Origin: Streptomyces sp. NBC_01431
GTDB taxonomy: Bacteria > Actinomycetota > Actinomycetes > Streptomycetales > Streptomycetaceae
Length of the DNA: 64,000 nt
NCBI RefSeq assembly: GCF_036231355.1
Contig: NZ_CP109496.1
Location: 5,332,001 to 5,396,000 of the forward strand
Direction of reading: 5' to 3'
The notes beneath the pieces are model-generated. The model was not told the DNA's origin and did no database searches. It saw only the letters and a list, made by a program, of their open reading frames with translations. Shown one piece after another: positions 34,142-42,856 of the stretch. Every line of letters begins with the position of its first letter. Within the stretch, counting starts at the first letter, position 1. Both the position numbers and the translations under genes were made by a program.

Positions 34142-35580
34142 GCGCGGCTCGCCAGGACCTTCTCCTTGACGACGGCGATCACGATGACGATCGCCGCGAC
34201 CAGGAGCGACAGGAGCACCTGCTCGCGCCCGGACTTGTCGAACAGCATGTAGACGAGGACGAAGGTGATCATCCCGGCCGTCAGCCAGGTGAGGTAGGGG
34301 AAGCCCCACATCTTCACGGTCAGCTTCTCCGGCGCCTCGCGCAGGATGATCCCGCGCATCCGCAGCTGGGTGAAGCAGATCACCAGCCACACGAACAGGG
34401 CGACCGCGCCGGAGGAGTTGAGCAGGAACGCGAAGACGGTGTCCGGCCACTTGTAGTTGAAGAAGACGGCGACGAAGCCGAACACGACCGAGCTCAGGAT
34501 CGCGACCCGCGGCACGCCCCGCCCGTTGGTGCGCGCGAAGGAGCGCGGCGCGTCCCCGCGCTCACCGAGCGAGAACGCCATCCGGGAGGCCGTGTACAGA
34601 CCGGAGTTGAGGCAGGAGAGCACCGCGGTCAGCACGATCACGTTCATGATCTGGTCGGCGTGCGGGATGCCGATCGTCTTGAGGGCCGCCACGTAGGAGC
34701 CGTCGGCGACGATCGAGGGGTCGCTCCACTTCAGGAGGGTCAGCACGATGAAGATCGAACCGAGGTAGAAGACCGCGATCCGCCAGATCACGCTGTTGGT
34801 GGCCTTGGTCACGGCGCGGCGCGGGTCCTCGGACTCGCCGGCGGCCAGCGTCACGATCTCGCTGCCCATGAAGGAGAAGACGACCATCAGCACACCGGTG
34901 AGGACCGCCCCGTATCCCTTGGGGAAGAATCCGCCGGCGTCCGTGAGGTGCGCGAAGCCCGCGCCGGGGTTGTTCGAGCCCGGCAGCACGCCGAACACCG
35001 CGAGCAGCCCGATGACCACGAAGGCGCCGATCGCGACGACCTTGATCCCGGCGAACCAGAACTCGAACTCACCGTACGAGGACACCGAGGCGAGGTTGGT
35101 GGCGGTCAGCACGAGCATCACGATCAGCGCCCAGCCCCACTGCGGGACCCCCGGCACCCAGGTGTGCAGGATCTTCGCGCCGGCCGTCGCCTCGACCGCG
35201 AGCACCACGACCCAGAAGAACCAGTACAGCCAGCCGATCGAGAACCCGGCCCAGCGGCCGAGCGCACGGTCGGCGTACGCCGAGAACGAGCCCGACGACG
35301 GGCGGGCGGCGGCCATCTCGCCGAGCATCCGCATCACGAAGACGACCATCACGCCGACGAGTGCGTACGAGAGCAGAATGGCTGGGCCGGCCGCGGCGAT
35401 ACCGGAACCGGAACCCACGAAGAGGCCGGCGCCGATCACGCCACCGATGGCGATCATGGACAGATGACGGTTCTTGAGACCCGCCTGGAGGCCGTTGTGG
35501 GGGCCGCCGGGGGAGGTCGAACCGGAACCGGGGTCGCCCGGGAGGCTGTCTTCCTTGGCGACGGTCGGCTGGGAGGTCAT
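34105..35580 (-). CDS. APC-superfamily amino-acid permease 3
   Basis: 491 residues from ATG 35580 behind AAGGAA. A 35-residue Gly/Ser/Pro-rich N-tail is followed by the AAT core: LKNRHLSMIAIGGVIGAGLF, MRMLGEMAAARPSSGSFS, SYGEFEFWFAGIKV, and LTVKMWGFPYLTW late in the protein. Twelve helices. It resembles GABA/Asn-type permeases, but the substrate cannot be fixed. It is the third paralogue in 9 kb and the most distant of the three. Its last 37 bp overlap, tail to tail, the kinase gene, so the two messages are complementary at their ends. Confidence 0.9.
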   Translation of the reverse strand: MTSQPTVAKEDSLPGDPGSGSTSPGGPHNGLQAGLKNRHLSMIAIGGVIGAGLFVGSGSGIAAAGPAILLSYALVGVMVVFVMRMLGEMAAARPSSGSFSAYADRALGRWAGFSIGWLYWFFWVVVLAVEATAGAKILHTWVPGVPQWGWALIVMLVLTATNLASVSSYGEFEFWFAGIKVVAIGAFVVIGLLAVFGVLPGSNNPGAGFAHLTDAGGFFPKGYGAVLTGVLMVVFSFMGSEIVTLAAGESEDPRRAVTKATNSVIWRIAVFYLGSIFIVLTLLKWSDPSIVADGSYVAALKTIGIPHADQIMNVIVLTAVLSCLNSGLYTASRMAFSLGERGDAPRSFARTNGRGVPRVAILSSVVFGFVAVFFNYKWPDTVFAFLLNSSGAVALFVWLVICFTQLRMRGIILREAPEKLTVKMWGFPYLTWLTAGMITFVLVYMLFDKSGREQVLLSLLVAAIVIVIAVVKEKVLASRAQSGVNDEVTAS

Positions 35581-35763
35581 GGACGGTTCCTTACGTCTTC
35601 GGAGCACTCGGGTCACGAGCCCGTGCATTGAAACCCGGACCGGTTCGGGACGGAAGACCTGAATCCGGATCGTTGTACGAGGACGAAGGACCCCCGGCGC
35701 GGGGGGCCGAAGTCCCGCCCCCGGTTCCCCCTGCCCAGCCCCGCGCATGCCACACTCGGGAGC

Positions 35764-36252
35764 ATGCGCGTGTACCTCGGTTCCGACCATGCCGGCTACG
35801 AACTCAAGAACCACCTCGTCGAGTGGCTCACGGCCCACGGCCACGAGCCCGTGGACTGCGGTCCGCACATCTACGACGCCCAGGACGACTACCCGCCGTT
35901 CTGTCTGCGTGCCGCCGAGAAGACGGCCGCCGACCCCAACTCGCTCGGCATCGTGATCGGCGGCTCCGGCAACGGCGAGCAGATCGCCGCGAACAAGGTC
36001 AAGGGCGTCCGCGCCGCGCTGGCCTGGAGCGAGCAGACCGCGGCGCTCGGCCGCGAGCACAACAACGCCAACGTGATCTCGGTCGGCGGCCGGATGCACA
36101 CCCAGGAAGAGGCGACCAAGTTCGTTGAGATCTTCCTGAACACCCCGTACTCGGGTGAGGCACGCCACACCCGCCGCATCGACATGCTCACCGAGTACGA
36201 GACCACCGGCAAGCTCCCCGAGATCCCGGCCCACCACCCGCAGCAGGGCTGA
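35764..36252 (+). CDS. rpiB: Ribose-5-phosphate isomerase B
   Basis: 162 residues. Interconverts ribose 5-phosphate and ribulose 5-phosphate in the pentose phosphate pathway. The LacAB/RpiB fold begins MRVYLGSDHAGYELK. The catalytic loop reads GGSGNGEQIAANK with Glu72 where the E. coli type has Cys, the actinobacterial form known from M. tuberculosis. HNNANVISVGGR is conserved. The stop is 9 bp from the next start, so it forms an operon with the glycosylase gene. It is divergent from permease 3. Confidence 0.94.
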   Translation: MRVYLGSDHAGYELKNHLVEWLTAHGHEPVDCGPHIYDAQDDYPPFCLRAAEKTAADPNSLGIVIGGSGNGEQIAANKVKGVRAALAWSEQTAALGREHNNANVISVGGRMHTQEEATKFVEIFLNTPYSGEARHTRRIDMLTEYETTGKLPEIPAHHPQQG

Positions 36253-36261
36253 TCGCCGCTC

Positions 36262-37071
36262 ATGCCCGAAGGGCACACCATCCACCGGCTGGCCGCCGAC
36301 CACGACCTGATGTTCGGCGGCCGGCCGCTGCGTGCCACCAGCCCGCAGGGCAAGTTCTCCGACGGCGCCTGTCTGGTCGACGGCCAGGCGCTGGAGAGCG
36401 CCGAGGCGCACGGCAAGCACCTGTTCCTCGGCTTCGGACCGTCCGGCTGGATCCACATCCACCTGGGCCTGTTCGGCAAGTACGCCCTCGGTGACGCACC
36501 GGCCCCGCCGCCCACCGACACCGTGCGGCTGCGCCTGGTGAACGACGACGCGTACGCGGACCTGCGCGGACCGACCACCTGCGCCCTCATCACCGACGGC
36601 GAGAAGCGGGCGATACACCAGCGGCTCGGCCCCGACCCGCTGCGCGCGGCCGACACCGGCGAGCGGGCCTGGCAGCGCGTCTCGCGCAGCCGCACCACCG
36701 TCGCCGCCCTGCTCATGGACCAGAAGGTCGTCGCGGGCGTCGGCAACGTCTACCGAGCCGAAGTCCTCTTCCGGCACGGCATCGACCCCTACCGCCTGGG
36801 CAAGGACCTCACGCGCGCCGAGTGGCACGCCATCTGGGGCGACCTCGCTGAGCTGATGCGCGAGGGCGTCCGGCTCGACCGCATCGACACCGTCCGCCCC
36901 GAGCACACCCCCGAGGCGATGGGCCGCCCGCCGCGCGTGGACGACCACGGCGGCGAGGTCTACGTCTACCGCCGAGCCCACCAGCCCTGCCACATCTGTG
37001 GCGGCGAGATCCGCACCGCCGATCTCGCCGCCCGCAATCTCTTCTGGTGCCCCGGCTGCCAGCAGCGGTGA
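36262..37071 (+). CDS. Fpg/Nei-family DNA glycosylase (Nei2-like)
   Basis: 269 residues. Base-excision repair glycosylase/AP lyase that removes oxidised bases. After Met removal the N-terminal Pro2 is the nucleophile, with Glu3 beside it (MPEGHTIHR, the Nei2 rather than Fpg start). The H2TH region holds LLMDQKVVAGVGNVYRAEVL, and the C-terminal zinc finger has PCHICGG and FWCPGC. It is the second gene of the rpiB unit, 9 bp apart. The tail-to-tail neighbour is an Eis-type acetyltransferase, 22 bp away. Confidence 0.93.
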   Translation: MPEGHTIHRLAADHDLMFGGRPLRATSPQGKFSDGACLVDGQALESAEAHGKHLFLGFGPSGWIHIHLGLFGKYALGDAPAPPPTDTVRLRLVNDDAYADLRGPTTCALITDGEKRAIHQRLGPDPLRAADTGERAWQRVSRSRTTVAALLMDQKVVAGVGNVYRAEVLFRHGIDPYRLGKDLTRAEWHAIWGDLAELMREGVRLDRIDTVRPEHTPEAMGRPPRVDDHGGEVYVYRRAHQPCHICGGEIRTADLAARNLFWCPGCQQR

Positions 37072-37093
37072 CACCGCCGCCGGGACGGCCTCG

Positions 37094-38323
37094 TCAGAAG
37101 CCGTGCGGCAGCCAGGGCGCGCGCTCGCTGCCGAACGCCGTCGAGGCCTCGGCGAGCGCCCCCTGGCGCAGCTCGCGCACCCGGCCCGCACCCGCGAGTG
37201 CGCAAAGGGTGGTCCCGCCGAGATAGGCGGCCCCCAACTCCTTTACGGACAGCGCCAGTTCGGCCGCCTCGTCGGTCCGTACGCAGGACGCTCCCTTGGT
37301 GTCACCGGTGAGCCGCCAGCGGCCCGAGTTCCAGGGGCAGAACGCGTCCTCGACGTCCAGGACCACGTCGACGGGCGCCGCGTACGTCCGCGCCTCAAGC
37401 GCCGCGCAGACATCCACCAGCCGAACGTGCAGGGCATCGCGCAGCCGCACGCCGCACCGGCGCACATCGGAGACGAGGTGCTGGAACGGGTCGTCGGCCG
37501 GCCGGCTCTTCACCACCAGCGTGGACGTCAGGTCGAGGTCGAAGAGGTACTGCCACAACGCCGCGTGCGCCGCCGGGTCCACCGCCTCCAGATCGGCCAG
37601 CGACACCGTGCCGGCCACCCCCGTCGGCTCACTGGTCACCGAGACGCGGTAGCGCGCGTAGCCGACGAGCTCCCCGTCGCGCTCCGCGAGCACGCACTGC
37701 AGCGGCGAGCCGCCACCCCGCTGGGACGCCGGGTCCAGCGTCACCATGCGGTCCCAGCCCGGCTGCCTGGCCAGCATGCCGGGCCGGCCCGGCACCAGGC
37801 GCGCGTACAGCGCCTCGCACCGGGCCAGCGACTCGTCCACCTTCGCGTACCGCAGCCGCACCCCGTCCGAGCCCTGCGGAAGAGCCAGCCGGACCCGCGC
37901 CGTGTCTATCTCGGCGGACAGCGAGAGCGTGCCGATGCCGTACCCGAACCGCCCGTAGATCGCCGGCTCGGAGGCCGTCAGGACAGCGAGCGCCTCGCCC
38001 CGTTCCCGTACGTCGTCAAGCTGGCGCCGCATCATCGAGGTGAGGATCCCGCGGCGACGATGGGTGCCCATCACACCGACCCCGGTCACCCCCGCGGCCG
38101 GCACCACGGCCCCGCCCGGCACACTGATCCGGAACGGGAAAGTGCTGGTGGCAGCCACGCACACCGCGCCGTCCCACACCGCGATCGAACGCTCCGGATC
38201 GATCAGCTCGCGCCACAGTTCCAGTTCCTCCGGGGCATCCGGCAGGCCTCCGAACGCCACCACGATGGCCGCGTACCACTCGTCCCACTCGGCCGGGTCC
38301 AACACCCGCAGCTGCGTCGTCAT
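37094..38323 (-). CDS. Eis-type GNAT N-acetyltransferase
   Basis: 409 residues from ATG 38323. Three-part Eis architecture: an N-terminal GNAT domain with the acetyl-CoA loop VGVMGTHRRRGILTSMMRRQ (residues about 83-102) and EPAIYGRFGYG; a second GNAT-like domain (VGYARYRVS, LFDLDLTSTLVV); and a C-terminal SCP2-like domain (VDVVLDVEDAFCPWNSGRWRL). The terminal carboxylate F409 is the expected catalytic acid of Eis enzymes. Relatives acetylate aminoglycosides or protein lysines; the natural substrate here is unknown. It is divergent from the phosphatase gene across 141 bp that hold a tandem 24-bp repeat. Confidence 0.88.
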   Translation of the reverse strand: MTTQLRVLDPAEWDEWYAAIVVAFGGLPDAPEELELWRELIDPERSIAVWDGAVCVAATSTFPFRISVPGGAVVPAAGVTGVGVMGTHRRRGILTSMMRRQLDDVRERGEALAVLTASEPAIYGRFGYGIGTLSLSAEIDTARVRLALPQGSDGVRLRYAKVDESLARCEALYARLVPGRPGMLARQPGWDRMVTLDPASQRGGGSPLQCVLAERDGELVGYARYRVSVTSEPTGVAGTVSLADLEAVDPAAHAALWQYLFDLDLTSTLVVKSRPADDPFQHLVSDVRRCGVRLRDALHVRLVDVCAALEARTYAAPVDVVLDVEDAFCPWNSGRWRLTGDTKGASCVRTDEAAELALSVKELGAAYLGGTTLCALAGAGRVRELRQGALAEASTAFGSERAPWLPHGF

Positions 38324-38365
38324 GGGCCCATCCCTACCAGGGGGCGCCACCGGCGGGCGACACGT

Positions 38366-38413
38366 TTTCCCCCGCCCCGCCCGACGCGGTTTCCCCCACC
38401 CCGCCCGACCCGG
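38366..38413. repeat. Tandem 24-bp repeat
   Basis: Two adjacent units (38366-38389 and 38390-38413) with two differences, in the divergent promoter region of the Eis-type and phosphatase genes. Confidence 0.7.
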
Positions 38414-38450
38414 TCCACGGGGTCACCTGCACACAGCGCCACCGGCTGGA

Positions 38451-38456
38451 TAGGGT
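38451..38456 (+). promoter_or_regulatory. -10-like TAGGGT before the phosphatase gene
   Basis: TAGGGT lies 8 bases before ATG 38465 and no ribosome site is present, so the message is probably leaderless. Confidence 0.35.
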
Positions 38457-38464
38457 CCTCGGCA

Positions 38465-39610
38465 ATGGCACGTGCTACGAGAGCGGACTCGTTCACCGCC
38501 CGGTGGCGCAAGGCGCTGCACCGGGTCCGCACCGCGGTGCGCAAATCCGGCGTCGACTACTTCCGCGGTGACGGCTCCGACTGGATCGCCCTGATCGGTC
38601 TGCTGCTCACCATCCCGGCCATCACGTGCGCCACCCTCCTCGCCCCGGCGTGGTGCGCGCCCACGGCCCTGGTCCTGCCGATCGTGGCGGGCGGCCTCCT
38701 GCTGCGGCCGGCCAACCTGCTCGGCCTGTACGCGGCGGCCGCGACCGCCCTGATCGTGGAGTCGGTGGAGCTCGGCCCGTACACGGCAGGACTGGACCGG
38801 GTCACCCCGGGCGCCGTCCTCGTGGTGGGCGCCTGCGGACTCTTCGGCCTGCTCATCGCCCAGTTCCGGGCCCGCGTCGGCGTGCCCTGGCGGCGCGGCG
38901 GCACCATGCTCTTCGACCTGCGCGAACGCATCCGCGTCCAGAGCGCGCTGCCGCGCCTGCCCAAGGGCTGGCACCGCGAGATGGCGCTGCGTCCGGCGGG
39001 CGGCCAGTCCTTCTCCGGCGACTTCGTGGTCGCCGCCCGCACCGGCGGCGGCCGCACCCTGGAGATCGTCCTCACCGACGTCTCCGGCAAGGGCATGGAC
39101 GCGGGCTCCCGCGCCCTGCTGCTCTCCGGCGCCTTCGGCGGCCTCCTCGGCTCGCTGCCCCCGCACGCCTTCCTGCCCGCGGCCAACGGCTACCTGCTGC
39201 GCCAGGACTGGGACGAGGGCTTCGCCACCGCCATCCACCTGGTCCTGGACCTCGACTCGGGGGACTACCAGCTCCTCTCGGCCGGCCACCCCCCGGCCCT
39301 CCAGCTCCACGCGGGCTCGGGCCGCTGGCAGGAACAGTCGGCCGAAGGCCCGCTGCTCGGCGTCTACGACGGCGCCGAATTCCACGCCACCAAGGGCTCG
39401 CTCGCCCCCGGCGACGTCCTGATGCTCTTCACGGACGGCCTGGTGGAGACCTCCGAACGCGACATCGCCGAGGGCATGGACCGGCTGACCGGCGAGGCCG
39501 ACCGGTACGTGACGACGGGTTTCGCCGGGGCGGCCTGGCACCTCATCGAGGCGGTGGCGAAGGACGTCAACGACGACAGGGCGCTGCTGCTGATCAGCCG
39601 CGAGGCCTAG
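38465..39610 (+). CDS. Membrane PP2C/SpoIIE-type Ser/Thr phosphatase
   Basis: 381 residues. A basic N-terminal 35 residues are followed by three or four helices (about 40-140: WIALIGLLLTIPAITCATLL, GGLLLRPANLLGLYAAAATALIV, VLVVGACGLFGLLIA). The cytoplasmic SpoIIE domain (about 165-380) has metal-binding Asp in FSGDFV and LTDVSGKGMDAG, then LLSAGHPPALQL, GDVLMLFTDGLVETS and a C-terminal DDRALLLI. Such phosphatases dephosphorylate anti-anti-sigma factors or similar proteins. No anti-sigma genes are nearby. The partner may be elsewhere. Confidence 0.9.
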   Translation: MARATRADSFTARWRKALHRVRTAVRKSGVDYFRGDGSDWIALIGLLLTIPAITCATLLAPAWCAPTALVLPIVAGGLLLRPANLLGLYAAAATALIVESVELGPYTAGLDRVTPGAVLVVGACGLFGLLIAQFRARVGVPWRRGGTMLFDLRERIRVQSALPRLPKGWHREMALRPAGGQSFSGDFVVAARTGGGRTLEIVLTDVSGKGMDAGSRALLLSGAFGGLLGSLPPHAFLPAANGYLLRQDWDEGFATAIHLVLDLDSGDYQLLSAGHPPALQLHAGSGRWQEQSAEGPLLGVYDGAEFHATKGSLAPGDVLMLFTDGLVETSERDIAEGMDRLTGEADRYVTTGFAGAAWHLIEAVAKDVNDDRALLLISREA

Positions 39611-39691
39611 TCGGGGGAGCGGCCCCGGCTGCGCGAGCAGAACGTGCCGCTGGGGCCGGGGTGCGCCAGGGCGACGGCGAGGGCCCCGCCG

Positions 39692-39697
39692 TACAGT
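39692..39697 (+). promoter_or_regulatory. -10-like TACAGT, leaderless HD gene
   Basis: TACAGT lies 7 bases before ATG 39705. Confidence 0.4.
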
Positions 39698-39704
39698 CGA
39701 GCCC

Positions 39705-40184
39705 ATGCCGAGCCGCACCCTTTCCCTCCCCGAAGTCGAAGCCATCGCCCGCGCGGCCCACGAAGGCCAGACCGACAAGGCGGGCCGCCCGTACGCCGAG
39801 CACCTCGCGGCGGTGGCCGAGGGTGTCCGGGTGCGGGGCGGCAGCGACGACCAGATCAAAGCGGCGTGGTTGCACGACGCGATCGAGGACGACGCACTGT
39901 CCGCCGAGTGGCTGGATTCCGCCGAACTTCCGTACTCCGTAAAGGCGTTGGTGCTCGCACTGACCAAACGGCCGGGCGAGGAACCGGCGTTGTACGCGCA
40001 GCGCGTCCTGGCCACCGAGGGCGCGCTCCTGATCAAGGAGTCCGACCTGGCACACAACGCGGATCCGGCCCGCCTGGCCCTCCTGGACGAGCCGACCCGG
40101 ACCCGCCTGGAGGCCAAGTACCGCGAGGCGCGCCGCCTGCTCGGCCTGGCCGAACCGCCGCAATCCGACGCGCGGTTGGCCTGA
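39705..40184 (+). CDS. HD-domain phosphohydrolase, RelA/MESH1-like fold
   Basis: 159 residues. The sequence follows small (p)ppGpp-hydrolase-like HD proteins: AIARAAHEGQTDKAGRPYAEHLAAVA at the start, the metal-binding HD pair in AAWLHDAIEDD (about residues 55-65), and the late Asp in LIKESDLAHNADPAR. The two His and two Asp expected for metal binding are all present. Hydrolysis of ppGpp-type or other nucleotides is likely but unproven. Single gene, probably leaderless. Confidence 0.75.
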   Translation: MPSRTLSLPEVEAIARAAHEGQTDKAGRPYAEHLAAVAEGVRVRGGSDDQIKAAWLHDAIEDDALSAEWLDSAELPYSVKALVLALTKRPGEEPALYAQRVLATEGALLIKESDLAHNADPARLALLDEPTRTRLEAKYREARRLLGLAEPPQSDARLA

Positions 40185-40314
40185 TCCTTACGATGGCGAT
40201 CCGCCACCGGGGAACAACCACAGGGGTGTTGGTGGCACGATGGACCTGGCGGGGGTGTGCGTGACATGCCCCCGGGCCGGCAAGGGCGGACCGACCAAGG
40301 GTGTGTGATCAGTT

Positions 40315-40509
40315 GTGGCCATTTCGCTGTCAGTGGTGGTGCTGTTGGCGGTCATCCTCGTGGTGCTGATCCGCGGCGGCTCCATCAAGGCCGGCCCAGC
40401 CATCGTCGCGATACTTTTCGGCTTCTTCCTGGCCTCGACGGGCATGGCCCCGTCGATCCAGCGATTCCTGAACTCGATAGCGGACACGATCAACCAGATC
40501 AAGTTCTGA
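40315..40509 (+). CDS. Small two-helix membrane protein
   Basis: 64 residues from GTG 40315. Helix 1 (residues 3-20) and helix 2 (about 26-46, GPAIVAILFGFFLASTGMAP) are followed by an amphipathic tail RFLNSIADTINQIKF. The family is conserved beside the tig locus in Streptomyces as far as I recall, with no known role. A strong 18-bp terminator hairpin follows. No close ribosome site is visible; the start was chosen because the first helix begins there. Confidence 0.75.
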   Translation: MAISLSVVVLLAVILVVLIRGGSIKAGPAIVAILFGFFLASTGMAPSIQRFLNSIADTINQIKF

Positions 40510-40566
40510 CCCTCCCCGAGCGGAGGGGCCCGCCGTCCACGGACGCCCGAGCATCCCGGAACGCGA

Positions 40567-40608
40567 TCGGGGCCGGTCGAAGGGATACATCCCTTCGACC
40601 GGCCCCGA
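40567..40608. terminator. Strong bidirectional terminator
   Basis: Perfect 18-bp arms (40567-40584 and 40591-40608) with a 6-base loop. It separates the small membrane gene from the convergent tRNA-Gly. Confidence 0.85.
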
Positions 40609-40618
40609 GTCGCAACAG

Positions 40619-40689
40619 AGCGGGCGACGGGAATCGAACCCGCGTAGCTAGTTTGGAAGACTAGGGCTCTACCATTGAGCTACGCCCGC
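40619..40689 (-). tRNA. tRNA-Gly (TCC)
   Basis: A complete cloverleaf: acceptor GCGGGCG/CGCCCGC, D-arm GCTC/GAGC, anticodon loop CTTCCAA with TCC, T-loop TTCGATT. The CCA end is not encoded. Reads GGA codons. Confidence 0.95.
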
Positions 40690-40928
40690 AAGCACCGCGC
40701 CGCAGGTCATGGTGACCGCGGCACGTAGAGCATCGTAGCGGGTCACACCCCGCACGTGCACACCGCGTCCCCGGTGGCGGGCGCACGGCCGCGCGACCCG
40801 CGCGCAGCGGGGCCGCCCGCGGCCCCGTCGGCAAGGCCAACGCCCGCCAATCGGTGAAGCCGTCGCCGTCCCGGCGGTAAAGCTGCCGACGTACCGGCCG
40901 CGGGCATGTACCCTACGTGTCGCACCGA

Positions 40929-41005
40929 CGGGGTGTGGCGCAGCTTGGTAGCGCGTCCGCTTTGGGAGCGGAAGGCCGTGGGTTCAAATCCCGCCACCCC
41001 GACCA
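40929..41005 (+). tRNA. tRNA-Pro (TGG)
   Basis: A complete cloverleaf: acceptor CGGGGTG/CACCCCG, anticodon stem TCCGC/GCGGA with loop TTTGGGA (TGG), T-loop TTCAAAT, discriminator A and an encoded CCA (41003-41005). Confidence 0.96.
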
Positions 41006-41093
41006 GCGTCACTGACATTCGCCACCACCGGCGTCCGGCATCGACGGACGGTCCGGTTCTCCGGGCACAAGATCACATTGTGGGCGGCATCCC

Positions 41094-41114
41094 GCTTGCG
41101 GTTACTATGCAAGC
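41094..41114 (+). promoter_or_regulatory. Probable tig promoter inside an inverted repeat
   Basis: A -10-like TACTAT (41103-41108) is flanked by GCTTGC (41094-41099) and GCAAGC (41109-41114). It lies 105 bp before the tig start. Confidence 0.4.
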
Positions 41115-41218
41115 TGCGTGCCCGTGTGTCTGATCAATCTGATGTACCGGGCCCGATCCGCCGGGACCGTCGGTCTGGGCAGAACCCCCAAAGAAGTCAG
41201 CCACAAGGAGACCGAACC

Positions 41219-42613
41219 GTGAAGAGCGCCGTGGAGACCCTGAACCCGACTCGGGTTCGGCTCACTGTCGAGGTGCCCTTCGAGGAGCTCAAGGACAGCC
41301 TCGACGCGGCGTACAAGAAGATCAACCAGCAGGTCACGGTCAAGGGCTTCCGTAAGGGCAAGATCCCGGCCCGAGTGATCGACCAGCGGTTCGGTCGTGG
41401 CGCCGTGCTCGAAGAGGCCGTCAATGACGCGCTTCCGAAGTTCTACACCGAGGCGATCAACGAGGCGGAGCTGAACCCGCTGGGTCAGCCCGAGGTCGAC
41501 ATCACCGAGCTGAAGGACGGCGAGACGCTGAACTTCACCGCCGAGGTCGACATCCGCCCGGCCATCGAGATCCCGGACTACTCCGGCATCGAGGTCACCG
41601 TGGACGCCGTCGAGGTCAGCGACGAGGACGTCGAGAAGTCCGTGGAGCAGCTCCGCGAGCGCTTCGCCTCGACCTCCCCCGTCGAGCGCGCCGCCGAGGA
41701 CGGCGACGTCGTGACGATCGACCTGCAGGCCAAGGTCGACGGCGAGGTCCTGGAGGACGGCGTGGCCGAGGGTGTCTCGTACACCATCGGTTCCGGCGAG
41801 CTCCTCGAAGGCATCGACGACGCCGTCAAGGGCCTGGAGGCCGGTGGCGAGGCCACCTTCACCTCCGAGCTCAAGGGCGGCTCGGCCGAGGGCAAGGAGG
41901 CCGAGGTCACCGTCAAGGTCACCCAGGTCGCCGCCCGTGAACTGCCCGCCCTGGACGACGACTTCGCGCAGCTCGCGTCGGAGTTCGACACCCTGGACGA
42001 GCTCAAGGCCGACAGCCGCAAGCGCCTTGAGAACATGAAGCAGTACGACCAGGCCACCCAGGCCCAGGAGCGCGTCCTGGACGAGCTCCTGAAGCTGGCC
42101 GAGGTCCCGATCCCCGAGAAGCTCCTCGCGGACGAGATCCAGACCCGCAAGCACAACCTCGAGCACCACCAGCTCGGCCAGATGGGCATCGACCTCGCCA
42201 AGTACCTGGAGATCCAGGGCAAGACCGAGGAAGAGTTCACCGCCGAGACCGAGGAGCAGGCGGTCAAGGGCATCAAGACCCAGTTCATCCTTGACGAGCT
42301 CGTCAACAAGGAGAAGCTGAACGTCAACCAGGAGGAGCTCACCGAGCACCTCATGCGGCGTGCGGCGTCCTCCGGCATGAGCCCGGACCAGTTCGCCCAG
42401 GCCGTCGTCGAGGGCGGCCAGGTGCCGATGCTCGTCGGCGAGGTCGCCCGCGGCAAGGCGCTGGCCGTCGTGGTCGAGGCCGCCAAGGTCACCGACACCA
42501 ACGGTGAGGTCGTCGACCTCGAGGACGACGAGGACGAGGTCGCCGAGGCCGTCGTCGCCGCCGCCGAGGGCGAGGCCGTCGAGGCCGACTCCGCGGAGAA
42601 GACCGAGGCCTGA
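41219..42613 (+). CDS. tig: Trigger factor
   Basis: 464 residues from GTG 41219 behind AAGGAG (41205-41210). Ribosome-bound chaperone and prolyl isomerase. The N-terminal ribosome-binding domain contains the signature GFRKGKIPARVIDQRFG (residues about 43-59). The FKBP-type isomerase domain (about 155-240) has DGDVVTIDLQAKVDGE and YTIGSGELLEGID. The C-terminal helical chaperone arms end in an acidic Glu/Ala-rich tail, common in actinobacteria. It lies upstream of clpP1-clpP2-clpX as in other Streptomyces, but a strong terminator separates it from clpP1. Confidence 0.97.
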   Translation: MKSAVETLNPTRVRLTVEVPFEELKDSLDAAYKKINQQVTVKGFRKGKIPARVIDQRFGRGAVLEEAVNDALPKFYTEAINEAELNPLGQPEVDITELKDGETLNFTAEVDIRPAIEIPDYSGIEVTVDAVEVSDEDVEKSVEQLRERFASTSPVERAAEDGDVVTIDLQAKVDGEVLEDGVAEGVSYTIGSGELLEGIDDAVKGLEAGGEATFTSELKGGSAEGKEAEVTVKVTQVAARELPALDDDFAQLASEFDTLDELKADSRKRLENMKQYDQATQAQERVLDELLKLAEVPIPEKLLADEIQTRKHNLEHHQLGQMGIDLAKYLEIQGKTEEEFTAETEEQAVKGIKTQFILDELVNKEKLNVNQEELTEHLMRRAASSGMSPDQFAQAVVEGGQVPMLVGEVARGKALAVVVEAAKVTDTNGEVVDLEDDEDEVAEAVVAAAEGEAVEADSAEKTEA

Positions 42614-42630
42614 TCCTCACCCCGATCCAC

Positions 42631-42670
42631 GAAGGAGGGCCCGTGCGCAGTCGCGTACGGGCCCTCCTTC
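42631..42670 (+). terminator. Terminator after tig
   Basis: Perfect 14-bp arms (42631-42644 and 42657-42670) with extra pairing in the loop, 17 bp after the tig stop. Confidence 0.85.
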
Positions 42671-42695
42671 GTATGTAATTCCGGTTCAACCACCT

Positions 42696-42711
42696 TGCGC
42701 TCCGAGCGAAC
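42696..42711 (+). promoter_or_regulatory. ClgR-like box before clpP1
   Basis: TGCGCTCCGAGCGAAC contains CGC-N5-GCG (42698-42708) followed by AAC, the core of the ClgR motif as I know it. ClgR activates clpP1clpP2 in Streptomyces. It lies 146 bp before the start codon. Confidence 0.65.
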
Positions 42712-42856
42712 AGTTCGGGAACCGGGATGGCGTTGTCCCACCTGCGCGTTAGGGTCCATGAATACGAAGGTGGTGGAGTCTGGCGAGCCGGAGTCCGCGC
42801 CCTCGGAACGAAGACGCTGAGACGGCCGAAGCCGTCAGAGACGAGCAGGTGGATAC

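Noticed and set aside
35581..37191. Long minus-strand frame continuous with permease 3, giving a possible 1028-residue protein
   Set aside because: The upstream part lies opposite rpiB and the glycosylase gene, has no family features, and permease 3 has its own start with ribosome site at 35580. High GC makes such open antisense frames common.
36998..38464. Extension of the SpoIIE phosphatase frame back to 36998
   Set aside because: Antisense to the Eis-type acetyltransferase gene. The membrane domain and a -10-like hexamer fit ATG 38465.
40619..41005. Integration site at the two tRNA genes
   Set aside because: Both tRNAs are complete, no integrase or duplicated tRNA end was seen, and the neighbours are core genes.
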